Below are positions 48,310 through 58,529 of a stretch of 64,000 bases of DNA, piece after piece; position 1 is the stretch's first letter, and each line of letters starts with the position of its first letter. Location of the stretch: positions 7,088,001 through 7,152,000 of the forward strand of contig NZ_CP050022.2 in the NCBI RefSeq assembly GCF_011602485.2. Reading direction: 5' to 3'. Both the position numbers and the translations under genes were made by a program. Origin of the DNA: Bradyrhizobium sp. 1(2017). Its GTDB lineage: Bacteria; Pseudomonadota; Alphaproteobacteria; Rhizobiales; Xanthobacteraceae. The notes beneath the pieces were generated by a model, which worked only from the letters and a program-made list of their open reading frames with translations, ran no database searches and was not told the DNA's origin.

Positions 48310-49140
48310 TCAATTCAGCCAGAGCCGCGGCAGGGCCGCACCGGTGCGCGCCAGCACGGCCATCATGTCGGCCCGCAACCGCGCCGCATCTTGGGCACAG
48401 AACCGCGCCATTGCAAAGCCATTCCACGCGGATATCCCGACCTCGCCGCAGAAGGATTCCGACGCCTCGCGGATGCGCTCGACCAGCGCCTCATCGCCGG
48501 GCACGATCAGCGCGGTGCCGATCGCGGCGCCGCCCTTGGCGACGGCGGATCGCCCGAGTTTCGCGCCGATATTGCCGTCGAGCCTGACGGTCTCGGCGAA
48601 CACCAGCCTGCCGCCGCGCGATAGCCGCCAGCGGTCGACGAACTCGCCGTGCTCCATCCGCTCACCCATGGCGGCGCGGCCGAACACGACGATCTCGCAA
48701 AGCAGGAGCGAGGCGTTTTCGTCGAGCGCGATGTCGAAACGGCGGTGAACCCGGGCACGATCGAACAGGATGGTCTCCTGAGGCAACCAGGCAAGATGCG
48801 CCTCCGCGTCGACCCTCAAGACAATGCCGAGCTGCGCCGCGGCCCCGGGCGCACGATAGACCTTTTCGGCGGCTGCGGTCGTCAGCGTCAGCCGGGAGCC
48901 CCGGCCTGCTGCAATATCGATATCAAAACGGTCCCCGCCGGCGACCCCGCCGGCCGTATTGACGAACACGCCGGACAGCCCTTCGCCCTCCGGCGAGGGG
49001 AAGCGCACGCGCAACGAGCCGGATTCATGCAAGACCCCGCGACGCGTGATGCCATCGCGTGCGTGCACGTCGAAGCGCACCGCGCCGCGAGCGCGGTTCG
49101 CCTCGAAAACCCCCGATGTGACTGAAACGTCGCTGCGCAT
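48310..49140 (-). CDS. ureD: Urease accessory protein UreD
   Basis: This 276-residue scaffold has 'RVRFPS..GEGL.GVFVNTAGGVAGGDRFDIDI', 'TTAAAEKVYRAPG', 'WLPQETILFDRARV' and 'RWRLSRGG.LVFAET.RLDG', the conserved UreD blocks. It binds apo-urease and recruits UreF and UreG. It lies 30 bases after urtE, so transporter and enzyme genes form one transcription block. Confidence 0.94.
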   Translation of the reverse strand: MRSDVSVTSGVFEANRARGAVRFDVHARDGITRRGVLHESGSLRVRFPSPEGEGLSGVFVNTAGGVAGGDRFDIDIAAGRGSRLTLTTAAAEKVYRAPGAAAQLGIVLRVDAEAHLAWLPQETILFDRARVHRRFDIALDENASLLLCEIVVFGRAAMGERMEHGEFVDRWRLSRGGRLVFAETVRLDGNIGAKLGRSAVAKGGAAIGTALIVPGDEALVERIREASESFCGEVGISAWNGFAMARFCAQDAARLRADMMAVLARTGAALPRLWLN

Positions 49141-49170
49141 CGCCTCCCCAGCCGATCGCGGCCGAATGGC

Positions 49171-49866
49171 CTAAAGCGCCATCTGGCGGCTGATTTCGCT
49201 CGCGTCGAGATTGGAGCGGTCGCAGGTGAACTTCACCGCGCCGCGATCCATCACTGCGAAACTGTCGCCGAGTTCGCAGGCAAAGTCGAGATATTGTTCG
49301 ACCAGCACGATGGCGATGTTGCCGAGATTGCGCAGATAGGAAATGGCGCGGCCGATGTCCTTGATGATCGAGGGCTGGATGCCCTCTGTCGGCTCGTCGA
49401 GCAACAGCAGCTTCGGCCGCATCACCAGCGCGCGGCCGATCGCGAGCTGCTGCTGCTGGCCACCGGAGAGGTCGCCGCCGCGCCGGCCCAGCATCGATTG
49501 CAGCACCGGAAACAGCGAGAACACGTCGTCCGGAATGTGCTTGTCCTCGCGCTTGAGCGGACCGAATCCGGTCTTCAGGTTCTCCTCGACCGTCAGCAGC
49601 GGGAAGATCTCGCGGCCCTGCGGGACGAAGCCGATGCCCTTGCGCGCGCGCTCATAGGGCTTCAGACCGGTGATATCGCTGCCGTCGAGCACGATCGCGC
49701 CCGAGGAGATCGGATACTGGCCGACCATGGCGCGCAGCAGCGAGGTCTTGCCGACGCCGTTGCGGCCGAGCACGCAAGTGACCTTGCCCGGCTCGGCCGA
49801 GATCGAGACGCCGCGCAGTGCCTGCGCCGCGCCGTAGAACAGGTTGATGTCCTTGACCTCAAGCAT
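49171..49866 (-). CDS. urtE: Urea ABC transporter ATP-binding protein UrtE
   Basis: This 231-residue LivF-like ATPase has Walker A 'GRNGVGKTSLL', 'LSGGQQQQLAIGRAL' and 'LLLLDEPTEGIQPSII'. With UrtD it powers urea uptake. It is linked to urtD by three bases. The identification as UrtE rather than LivF rests on its place in the urt-ure block and on 'EGIQPSII'. Confidence 0.94.
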   Translation of the reverse strand: MLEVKDINLFYGAAQALRGVSISAEPGKVTCVLGRNGVGKTSLLRAMVGQYPISSGAIVLDGSDITGLKPYERARKGIGFVPQGREIFPLLTVEENLKTGFGPLKREDKHIPDDVFSLFPVLQSMLGRRGGDLSGGQQQQLAIGRALVMRPKLLLLDEPTEGIQPSIIKDIGRAISYLRNLGNIAIVLVEQYLDFACELGDSFAVMDRGAVKFTCDRSNLDASEISRQMAL

Positions 49867-49869
49867 CGC

Positions 49870-50631
49870 TCAGCGTCCCAGATACACTTCGATGACCCGC
49901 TCGTTGGACGAGACCTGGTCGATGGTTCCTTCCGCGAGCACCGTGCCTTCGTGCAGGCAGGTGACCTTGACGCCGAGCTCGCGGACGAAAGTCATGTCGT
50001 GCTCCACGACCATCACGGTGTGGGTCTTGTTGATCTCTTTCAGAAGCTCGGCGGTGAGATGCGTCTCGACGTCGGTCATGCCTGCGACGGGCTCGTCGAC
50101 GAGGAGCAGCTTCGGGTCCTGCGCCAGCAGCATGCCGATCTCGAGCCACTGCTTCTGGCCGTGGCTGAGGCTGCCAGCAAGCCGGTTGCGAGCCTCGGTG
50201 AGGCGGATCGTCTCCAGCACCTTGTCGATGCGCTCGGACTCCGCCCTGCTGCCGCGCCAGAACAGCGTGCCCCGGACCGAGTGGTCGACGTTGAGCGCCA
50301 GCAGCAGATTGTCCTGCACGGTCTGGCTCTCGAACACGGTCGGCTTCTGGAATTTGCGACCGATGCCCAGTTCCGCGATTCGGGTCTCGTCCAGCCGCGT
50401 CAGATCGGTGACGCCGTCGAACAGCACGGTGCCCTCGTCCGGCTTGGTCTTGCCAGTGATGATGTCCATCATCGTGGTCTTCCCAGCGCCGTTCGGGCCG
50501 ATGATGGCGCGCATCTCGCCGGGTTCGAGCGTCAGCGACAAATTGTTGATGGCGTGGAAGCCGTCGAACGAGACGTGCACGCCGTCGAGATAGAGCATTG
50601 CGGAAGTCGCGCGGGTGTCCATGACGTTCAT
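49870..50631 (-). CDS. urtD: Urea ABC transporter ATP-binding protein UrtD
   Basis: This 253-residue LivG-like ATPase has Walker A 'GPNGAGKTTMMDIITGKT', 'LSHGQKQWLEIGMLLAQDPKLLLVDEPVAGMTD' and the extended region after 'LGIGRKFQKPTVFE' that is typical of UrtD. It lies six bases after urtC. Confidence 0.95.
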   Translation of the reverse strand: MNVMDTRATSAMLYLDGVHVSFDGFHAINNLSLTLEPGEMRAIIGPNGAGKTTMMDIITGKTKPDEGTVLFDGVTDLTRLDETRIAELGIGRKFQKPTVFESQTVQDNLLLALNVDHSVRGTLFWRGSRAESERIDKVLETIRLTEARNRLAGSLSHGQKQWLEIGMLLAQDPKLLLVDEPVAGMTDVETHLTAELLKEINKTHTVMVVEHDMTFVRELGVKVTCLHEGTVLAEGTIDQVSSNERVIEVYLGR

Positions 50632-50637
50632 GACCGC

Positions 50638-51804
50638 TTACTCCGCCATCTTCGGTTGGGTGACGCCGTCTTCGGCGGCGGCGCTCACTGAAGCCGCGGC
50701 GCGCTTCTCCCTCGAGGAGTCCCACCAGGCATTGAAGGTGCCGACGATACCCTTGGGCAGCAGCAGCGTCACCAGGATGAACAGCGCGCCCAGCATGAAC
50801 AGCCAGTACGGCGCCAGCATCCCCGAGGTGAAGAACGTCTTCGCGTAGTTGACGACGACGGCGCCGAGCGCTGCACCCACCAGCGTGCCGCGGCCGCCGA
50901 CCGCGACCCAGATCACCGCCTCGATCGAATTGCCCGGGGCGAACTCGGATGGATTGATGATGCCGACCTGCGGCACGTAGAGCGCGCCGGCAACGCCGGC
51001 CATGCAGGCCGAGACCGTGAACACGAACAGCTTGTAGGATTCGACGCGATAGCCGAGGAAGCGCGTCCGCGATTCCGCGTCGCGGACCGCGATCAACACC
51101 TTGCCGAGCTTGGAGGAGACGATGGCGCGGCAGATCAGGAAGCCCACGATCAGCGCCAGGCAACTCAGTGCAAACAGCGCGGCACGGGTCCCCTCCGCCT
51201 GCACGTTGAAGCCCAGAATGTCCTTGAAGTCGGTCAGACCGTTATTGCCGCCAAAGCCGAAATCGTTGCGGAAAAAGGCGAGCAGCAACGCATAGGTCAT
51301 CGCCTGCGTGATGATCGACAGGTACACGCCGGTGACGCGGGAGCGGAAGGCGAGCCAGCCGAAGCAGAATGCGAGCAGACCCGGCACGACCAGCACCATC
51401 AGCGCGGCGAACCAGAACATGTCGAAGCCGTACCAGTACCAGGGCAGCTTCTGCCAGTTCAGGAACACCATGAAGTCCGGCAGGATCGGATTGCCGTAGA
51501 CGCCGCGGGTGCCGATCTGCCGCATCAGATACATGCCCATGGCATAGCCGCCGAGCGCGAAGAAGGCGCCGTGGCCGAGCGAGAGGATGCCGCAATAGCC
51601 CCAGATCAGGTCGATCGAGAGCGCCAGGATGGCGTAGCAGACATATTTGCCCCAGAGCGCGACCAGATAGGTCGGCACCTGCAGGAACGAGCCCGCCGGC
51701 AGCAGCAGGTTGGAGAGCGGGATGAGGATGCCGCAGGCCGCGACGACGGCAAGGAAGATCGTCGCGCTGCGGTCCAGCGATCGCGTCAGCATGTGTGGGG
51801 TCAT
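50638..51804 (-). CDS. urtC: Urea ABC transporter permease UrtC
   Basis: This 388-residue LivM-like permease has about ten helices, with 'YAILALSIDLIWGYCGILSLGHGAFFALGGYAMGMYL' and 'GGRGTLVGAALGAVVVNYAKT'. It starts inside the last codons of urtB (overlap of four bases). Its length and the C-terminal tail 'EKRAAASVSAAAEDGV' fit UrtC. Confidence 0.95.
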   Translation of the reverse strand: MTPHMLTRSLDRSATIFLAVVAACGILIPLSNLLLPAGSFLQVPTYLVALWGKYVCYAILALSIDLIWGYCGILSLGHGAFFALGGYAMGMYLMRQIGTRGVYGNPILPDFMVFLNWQKLPWYWYGFDMFWFAALMVLVVPGLLAFCFGWLAFRSRVTGVYLSIITQAMTYALLLAFFRNDFGFGGNNGLTDFKDILGFNVQAEGTRAALFALSCLALIVGFLICRAIVSSKLGKVLIAVRDAESRTRFLGYRVESYKLFVFTVSACMAGVAGALYVPQVGIINPSEFAPGNSIEAVIWVAVGGRGTLVGAALGAVVVNYAKTFFTSGMLAPYWLFMLGALFILVTLLLPKGIVGTFNAWWDSSREKRAAASVSAAAEDGVTQPKMAE

Positions 51805-53408
51805 GCTTCCACCGCACGGCCCTTGAGCGCGAACAGGCCGCGCGGCCGCTTTTGAATGAACAGGATGATGAGAACCAGGATCGCGATCTTGCCGAGCACC
51901 GCGCCGGCGACCGGCTCCAGGAATTTGTTGGCGATGCCGAGCGTGAAGGCGCCGACCAGCGTGCCCCAGAGATTGCCGACCCCGCCGAACACCACGACCA
52001 TGAAGCTGTCGATGATGTAGCTCTGACCGAGATTGGGGCTGACATTATCGATCTGGGACAGCGCCACTCCGGCGATGCCGGCGATGCCCGAGCCGAGCCC
52101 GAAGGTGAGCGCGTCGACGCGCGAGGTGGCAATGCCCATCGAGGCCGCCATGCGGCGGTTCTGCGTCACCGCGCGCATCTCGAGGCCCAGTGCGGTGTAG
52201 CGCAGCATCGCGAGCAGGATCGCGAACACCGCGAGGGTGAAGCAGAGGATCCAGAGCCGGTTATAGGTGATGGTGATCTGGCCGAGCTCGAAGGCGCCGC
52301 TCATCCAGGAGGGATTGCCGACCTCGCGATTGGTCGGACCGAACATCGTGCGCACCGCCTGCTGCAGCACCAGCGACAGGCCCCAGGTCGCCAGCAGCGT
52401 CTCCAGCGGACGGCCATAGAGGAAGCGGATGATGCTGCGCTCGATCAGGACGCCGATGGCGCCGGCGACGAGGAAGGCGAGCGGCACGGCGATCAGCAGC
52501 GAATAGTCGAACAGGCCGGGATAGCGGGTGCGGATCACCTCCTGCACGACGAAGGTGGTGTAGGCGCCGATCATCACCATCTCGCCATGGGCCATGTTGA
52601 TGACGCCCATCACGCCAAAGGTAATGGCGAGCCCGATCGCCGCGAGCAGCAGCACCGAGCCGAGCGAGAGGCCGTACCAGGCATTCTGCACCGTGGACCA
52701 GACCGCGAGCGAAGACTGGATCGAGCCGATTGCGCTCGCGGCAGCCTTGGTCACCGAGGCCGGCTGGTCGCCCATGCCGGTGAGCAGCGCCAGCGTTTCC
52801 TGGTCGCCGCGCGCCTTGAGGGTGGCGACCGCCTCGAGTTTCTCGACCTCGGTGGCGTCCGACTTGTACAGCAGGATCGCCGCGCGGGCTTCGTCGAGCG
52901 CGGCCTTGACGGACTTGTTGGTTTCCTTGGCCAGCGCGGCATCGACGGCCTCAAGTGCCGTCTCCTCATGCGACTTGAAGACGGATTGGGCGGCCTGGAG
53001 GCGCGTTCCGACATCCGGCGACTGAAGCGTCAGGCTGCCGAGCGCGGCGTCCACGCTGCGGCGCAGGCGGTTGTTGAGACGCACCGCGCTCGCGCTGTCG
53101 GGAACGCTGGCGACGGGCTCGCCGGTTGCCGCATCGATCGACTTGCCGTCGGTACCGGTGATGTAGACCTTCTTGCTGTCCGGATCGGCCATGAGACGGC
53201 CGTCCTGGAGCGCGCTGATGATGGGAAATGCCAGCTTGTTGCCGCTGCCTGCGACGATGCCGATCGCCTCGTCGGTGTCGGAAAAATCGTCATTGGCGAA
53301 TTTGGCGACCGCATCCTCGAACGGGCCGGCGAAGGCCGGCAGCGCGAACGCGATCAGGAACAACGAGAGGACAAGCGAACGGAGGCGGGCGGACAAATGG
53401 GCTGGCAC
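51801..53408 (-). CDS. urtB: Urea ABC transporter permease UrtB
   Basis: This 535-residue protein has a signal-like first helix and a periplasmic domain of about 200 residues before the LivH-like permease, which begins with 'WSTVQNAWYGLSLGSVLLLAAIGLAITFGVMGVINMAHGEMVMIGAY'. The long N-terminal extension separates UrtB from LivH. It follows urtA after 83 bases that include a strong hairpin and overlaps urtC. Confidence 0.95.
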   Translation of the reverse strand: MPAHLSARLRSLVLSLFLIAFALPAFAGPFEDAVAKFANDDFSDTDEAIGIVAGSGNKLAFPIISALQDGRLMADPDSKKVYITGTDGKSIDAATGEPVASVPDSASAVRLNNRLRRSVDAALGSLTLQSPDVGTRLQAAQSVFKSHEETALEAVDAALAKETNKSVKAALDEARAAILLYKSDATEVEKLEAVATLKARGDQETLALLTGMGDQPASVTKAAASAIGSIQSSLAVWSTVQNAWYGLSLGSVLLLAAIGLAITFGVMGVINMAHGEMVMIGAYTTFVVQEVIRTRYPGLFDYSLLIAVPLAFLVAGAIGVLIERSIIRFLYGRPLETLLATWGLSLVLQQAVRTMFGPTNREVGNPSWMSGAFELGQITITYNRLWILCFTLAVFAILLAMLRYTALGLEMRAVTQNRRMAASMGIATSRVDALTFGLGSGIAGIAGVALSQIDNVSPNLGQSYIIDSFMVVVFGGVGNLWGTLVGAFTLGIANKFLEPVAGAVLGKIAILVLIILFIQKRPRGLFALKGRAVEA

Positions 53409-53433
53409 TGTGATTGATCCCGGCAGAAATGAA

Positions 53434-53463
53434 GGAGAAGGCGGCGGGTTCGCCGCCTTCTCC
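53434..53463 (-). terminator. Strong hairpin between urtA and urtB
   Basis: A perfect 13-base stem (GGAGAAGGCGGCG pairing with its complement) over a four-base loop lies 28 bases after the urtA stop. It has only a weak U-rich tail on the minus strand. Such hairpins usually stabilise or partly terminate the upstream message, so that the binding protein is made in excess over the permeases. The stem is seen directly; the role is inferred. Confidence 0.7.
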
Positions 53464-53491
53464 GATCATGCAATGGAGCGTCAGATCGGGA

Positions 53492-54814
53492 TCAGGAGCC
53501 CGAACCGAGGCACTTGTCGGTCTTGGTGTTGAAGTTGCCGCACTTCTTGCCGACCCAGTCGCCGATCAGGTCCTTGGAGCCGTCGAGCTCCTTCGACCAG
53601 GCGTCGCCCGCGACGAGGCCCGGGGTCTTCCAGACCACGTCGAACTGGCCGTTGCCCTTGATCTCGCCGATGAACACCGGCTTGGTGATGTGGTGGTTCG
53701 GCAGCATCTTCGACACGCCACCGGTCAGGTTCGGCGCCTCGATGCCGGGAAGTGCGTCGATCACCTTGTCCGGATCGGTCGACTTCACCTTCTCGACGGC
53801 CTTCACCCACATGTTGAAGCCGATCACATGCGCTTCCATTGGATCGTTGGTCACGCGCTTCGGGTTCTTGGTGTAGGCCTGCCAGTCCTTGATGAACTTC
53901 TCGTTCGCCGGGGTCTTGATCGACTCGAAGTAGTTCCAGGCGGCGAGATGGCCGACCAGCGGCTTGGTGTCGATGCCGGCGAGCTCTTCCTCACCCACCG
54001 AGAACGCGACCACCGGGATGTCCTTGGCCTTGATGCCCTGGTTGCCGAGCTCCTTGTAGAAGGGAACGTTGGCGTCGCCGTTGATGGTCGAGACCACCGC
54101 GGTCTTCTTGCCGGCCGAGCCGAACTTCTTGATGTCGGCCACGATCGTCTGCCAGTCGGAATGACCGAACGGCGTGTAGTTGATCATGATGTCTTCCTGG
54201 GCGACACCCTTGGACTTCAGATAGGCTTCCAGGATCTTGTTGGTGGTGCGCGGATAGACGTAGTCGGTGCCCGCGAGCACCCAGCGCTTCACCTTCTCCT
54301 CCTTCATCAGGTAGTCGACGGCGGGGATCGCCTGCTGGTTCGGCGCAGCACCCGTGTAGAACACGTTGCGCTCGCTCTCCTCGCCCTCGTACTGCACGGG
54401 GTAGAACAGGATGTTGTTCAGCTCCTTGAACACCGGGAGCACCGACTTGCGCGACACCGAGGTCCAGCAGCCGAACACGACCGAGACCTTGTCCTTGGTG
54501 ATCAGCTCGCGCGCCTTCTCGGCGAACAGCGGCCAGTTCGAGGCGGGGTCGACGACGACGGCTTCGAGCTTCTTGCCGAGAACGCCGCCCTTCTTGTTCT
54601 GCTCGTCGATCAGGAAGAGGATGGTGTCCTTCAGCGTGGTTTCGCTGATGGCCATGGTGCCGGAAAGGGAGTGCAGCACGCCGACCTTGATGGTGTCGTC
54701 CGCGGCCTTCGCGCCAGTCAATGAGGCCAGACCGAGCATCAGTCCAGCGGTCGCGGCGAGCACGCCGCGGCGGCTAAATGACGCCGCTATATCGTGAGTG
54801 GATTTGCTAAGCAT
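53492..54814 (-). CDS. urtA: Urea ABC transporter substrate-binding protein UrtA
   Basis: This 440-residue exported protein has a Tat-like signal ('SRRGVLAATAGL', cleavage near KAADD). The binding fold carries 'KVGVLHSLSGTMAISE', 'VFGCWTSVSRKSVLPV' and 'NILFYPVQYEGEE', as in UrtA/FmdD. It captures urea, or in related proteins short amides. The start at 54814 begins the signal peptide. A sigma-54 promoter lies about 77 bases upstream. Confidence 0.95.
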   Translation of the reverse strand: MLSKSTHDIAASFSRRGVLAATAGLMLGLASLTGAKAADDTIKVGVLHSLSGTMAISETTLKDTILFLIDEQNKKGGVLGKKLEAVVVDPASNWPLFAEKARELITKDKVSVVFGCWTSVSRKSVLPVFKELNNILFYPVQYEGEESERNVFYTGAAPNQQAIPAVDYLMKEEKVKRWVLAGTDYVYPRTTNKILEAYLKSKGVAQEDIMINYTPFGHSDWQTIVADIKKFGSAGKKTAVVSTINGDANVPFYKELGNQGIKAKDIPVVAFSVGEEELAGIDTKPLVGHLAAWNYFESIKTPANEKFIKDWQAYTKNPKRVTNDPMEAHVIGFNMWVKAVEKVKSTDPDKVIDALPGIEAPNLTGGVSKMLPNHHITKPVFIGEIKGNGQFDVVWKTPGLVAGDAWSKELDGSKDLIGDWVGKKCGNFNTKTDKCLGSGS

Positions 54815-55320
54815 GAGTGTATCATCTCCCTGACGCAGACGTGGAAAAACGCTGCGAAACGGCCCCACGGCCGCCTGCGATTAACGGATTCGCAAGAACC
54901 GTGCCATGGACTGGGCACCCATCAAGCCATTGAATTCATTTCTAAAATAGCCGAAACGCCGAGTTTTGGCACCGCCAGACCGCCTAAACTGCAGGCAACG
55001 GCAATGTATGCGAAAGCGGCAGGCAGCCTATTTCGTTGGCAATTCTGCCCTTCTGGCTAAATTTCCGGCACAATAATTTCTGCACCGCAATCGTCGTTTG
55101 GGCCCCGCCCGCCTTGAAAGTGCCGCGGCAATGTTCCATATGAGCGCCTGAGACCTCTTGCGAATCAAGGGGTCGTAGCGAGCCGCGTGTTCTTAAGCCC
55201 CCAGCGGGCCTCTGGCTTGCCCCATATCTCCCAAGCCATCCGACACCCCAAACACGCAGGTGTCTTCTCGACACCCTTTTGCGCGCGCCGCGCCGAATGC
55301 GCCGGGCGCCCGCTTTTGAC
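54815..55320. other. Gene-free interval between divergent urtA and the helicase gene
   Basis: These 506 bases hold the urtA promoter region (sigma-54 site at 54891-54906) on the left and the helicase leader on the right. A 9-base stem with one wobble pair lies at 55152-55174 (GACCTCTTG, five-base loop, CAAGGGGTC). I see no gene, and the readable frames on either strand do not resemble proteins. Confidence 0.5.
54891..54906 (-). promoter_or_regulatory. Sigma-54 promoter of the urt-ure operon
   Basis: On the minus strand the bases read TGGCACGGTTCTTGCG. This matches the sigma-54 consensus TGGCACG-N4-TTGCW at every position except the last, with the exact GG-to-GC spacing. The TTGC element is 77 bases from the urtA start, leaving a leader of about 65 bases. 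The expected activator is NtrC, which links urea use to nitrogen status. I did not find a clear pair of NtrC boxes. Confidence 0.75.
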
Positions 55321-56898
<1,578 letters not shown>

Positions 56899-56922
56899 AC
56901 GTCTACGACTGGAGACAACCAC

Positions 56923-57210
56923 ATGGCTAAGGAAGAGCTGATCCAGTTCGAAGGACTGGTCACCGAAATCCTCCCCGACGCCCGCTACCGCGTGCAGCTC
57001 GACGCCGGACACGAGATCGTTGCCTACACCGCCGGCAAGATGAAGAAGAACCGCATCAAGACGCTCGCGGGCGACCGCGTGACGGTGGAAATGTCGCCTT
57101 ACGATCTCGAGAAGGGCCGGCTGATTTTCCGCCACAAGGACGAGCGTCCCAGCGGGATGGGCGGACCTCCGCGTCCCGGGCAACGCGGCGGGCAGTTCCG
57201 CCGCCGCTAG
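56923..57210 (+). CDS. infA: Translation initiation factor IF-1
   Basis: This 95-residue S1/OB-fold protein begins '[32 protein letters not shown]', as IF-1 does, and ends with an extra Pro/Gly/Arg-rich tail of about 23 residues beyond the usual 72. It binds the ribosomal A site during initiation. It lies 24 bases downstream of the helicase gene. The tail is uncommon outside alphaproteobacteria, and a second infA may exist elsewhere. Confidence 0.95.
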   Translation: MAKEELIQFEGLVTEILPDARYRVQLDAGHEIVAYTAGKMKKNRIKTLAGDRVTVEMSPYDLEKGRLIFRHKDERPSGMGGPPRPGQRGGQFRRR

Positions 57211-57267
57211 CGGCGCGCTCGTTCGCTTCTGGCGCGCAAAGCGGAAAGTCGAATTCCAACCTGTGTG

Positions 57268-57298
57268 TTGATCCGCCGTGGGCATCATGGCGGATCAA
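57268..57298. repeat. Perfect 10-base inverted repeat between infA and cspA
   Basis: TTGATCCGCC (57268-57277) and GGCGGATCAA (57289-57298) form a perfect stem over an 11-base loop. It is followed by A residues rather than T residues, so it is not a forward intrinsic terminator. It may be an operator, or part of the long cspA leader. Confidence 0.5.
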
Positions 57299-57487
57299 AA
57301 AATCGTGGGCCTCAGGATTGTTTCGAGACCCTAATTCCGATAAAATGAATTAATCGATTTTCGGCCGGACGACATTAGCATCCACCGGTACAGCCGGTTT
57401 AGACACGCTGACGACCCTCCAAAAATTCGATCTAACCTGCCCGCGCAAGCTGGCTTTTACATTGTGTATCTGAGAAGGGTCTACCCC

Positions 57488-57700
57488 GTGAGCATGGGAA
57501 CCGTGAAGTGGTTTAACTCGACCAAGGGCTTCGGCTTCATCCAGCCCGACGATGGCGGCAAGGACGTGTTCGTTCACATCAGCGCGGTCGAGCGCGCGGG
57601 CCTCGGCTCGCTGCGTGAAGGCCAGAAGATCTCCTACGAGATCGTGGCCGACCGCCGTTCCGGCAAGTCGGCGGCGGACAACCTCCGCGCCGCGGATTGA
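57488..57700 (+). CDS. Cold-shock domain protein
   Basis: This 70-residue OB-fold protein has RNP1 '[10 protein letters not shown]' and RNP2 'VFVHISAVE'. It binds single-stranded RNA/DNA and helps translation at low temperature. The GTG at 57488 is chosen because GAAGGG lies eight bases before it; the ATG two codons later is the alternative. A leader of at least 200 bases separates it from infA, as is usual for cold-induced csp genes. Confidence 0.93.
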   Translation: MSMGTVKWFNSTKGFGFIQPDDGGKDVFVHISAVERAGLGSLREGQKISYEIVADRRSGKSAADNLRAAD

Positions 57701-57745
57701 GCCCGCCGGGCCCGTCGCCCGGATCGACTCGACGAGCCAGCAAAC

Positions 57746-57775
57746 AAAAGGTCGTGCGCGACGCACGGCCTTTTT
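57746..57775 (+). terminator. Rho-independent terminator after the cold-shock gene
   Basis: AAAGGTCGTGC pairs with GCACGGCCTTT (two wobble pairs) over a short loop, followed by five T residues. It lies 46 bases after the stop codon. Confidence 0.8.
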
Positions 57776-57867
57776 CATGTCCCAAGCAAGCGGCTGTGCT
57801 CAATAGGTCGTGCAGGCCGTAGCCGGGCTGTATTGGACGCAGGCCGCGGAGCAAATCCGCCCGGGCT

Positions 57868-58365
57868 TCAGTTGGTCTTGGCGCCCGCGCCGGCAGTGCC
57901 GCTGGCACTGTTGCTCAGCGAACCGGCCTGGCTCATCGTGTTGTTGAAGTAGGTGTCGCTGTCGCCGAGCGTCACGCGACGCTGGCAAACGGGCATGCAG
58001 CTGTAGGACTCGCGCTCGATCCCGCGATAGACGGTGACGAGCCGGTCGCTCGGGCCTTCGACCTGGATCTGGCGGTCGACCAGGATCTCGCCGCCCCGGT
58101 CAAGCGCGATGAAATTGGTGGCACCATAGCCCTTCCCGGTCACGACGATCATGCCGCCGGGCTGGAGCGTGACGTCAGCGATCAGGGGATTGCCGACCAC
58201 GATGGTCGCAACCTTACCGGGGAGCCGGACCAGCTTGGCCTGGTCGACATTGACGGCAATGGTATCGGCGGTGGGCTCGGCAAGCCCGGCGCCGGACGAT
58301 GCCAGCACCGTAGCCGCAGCCAGAAGGCAGACCCGCGCCTGACGGCGGAGCAACTCTTTACGCAT
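57868..58365 (-). CDS. Exported secretin-N-domain (pilus assembly) protein, orphan
   Basis: This 165-residue protein has a signal peptide (cleavage near GLA-EP) followed by a domain related to the N terminus of CpaC/RcpA: 'VNVDQAKLVRLPGKVATIVVGNPLIADV', 'GMIVVTGKGYGATNFIALDRGGEIL'. It lacks the secretin barrel. The C-terminal third carries 'SCMPVC' and a Ser/Gly/Ala-rich end. It could be a periplasmic partner of the Cpa secretin encoded 3.2 kb away. It is convergent with cspA. Confidence 0.85.
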   Translation of the reverse strand: MRKELLRRQARVCLLAAATVLASSGAGLAEPTADTIAVNVDQAKLVRLPGKVATIVVGNPLIADVTLQPGGMIVVTGKGYGATNFIALDRGGEILVDRQIQVEGPSDRLVTVYRGIERESYSCMPVCQRRVTLGDSDTYFNNTMSQAGSLSNSASGTAGAGAKTN

Positions 58366-58529
58366 ACACTTACTCCCGGGACGTCTCAAACCGGCAGAAA
58401 CGATCGAGTACAGCGGAGCCGGTGCCCGACCCGGCTAACCTGCCCTTAATTCGTGAACGTTCCGCAAACTCGCCGACTATTGTTTGAAGGGCCCCTCGCT
58501 TTGCGATCCTCGGAGACGTTGACACGGCC

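Noticed and set aside
57268..57298. The inverted repeat as a Rho-independent terminator of infA
   Set aside because: The stem is followed by A residues, not T residues, on the plus strand. It is kept only as an inverted repeat.
57800..57867. A short Cys-containing continuation in another frame beyond the orphan secretin-N gene
   Set aside because: It would need a frameshift at the stop codon. I see no slippery sequence and the C terminus 'GAGAKTN' looks complete.
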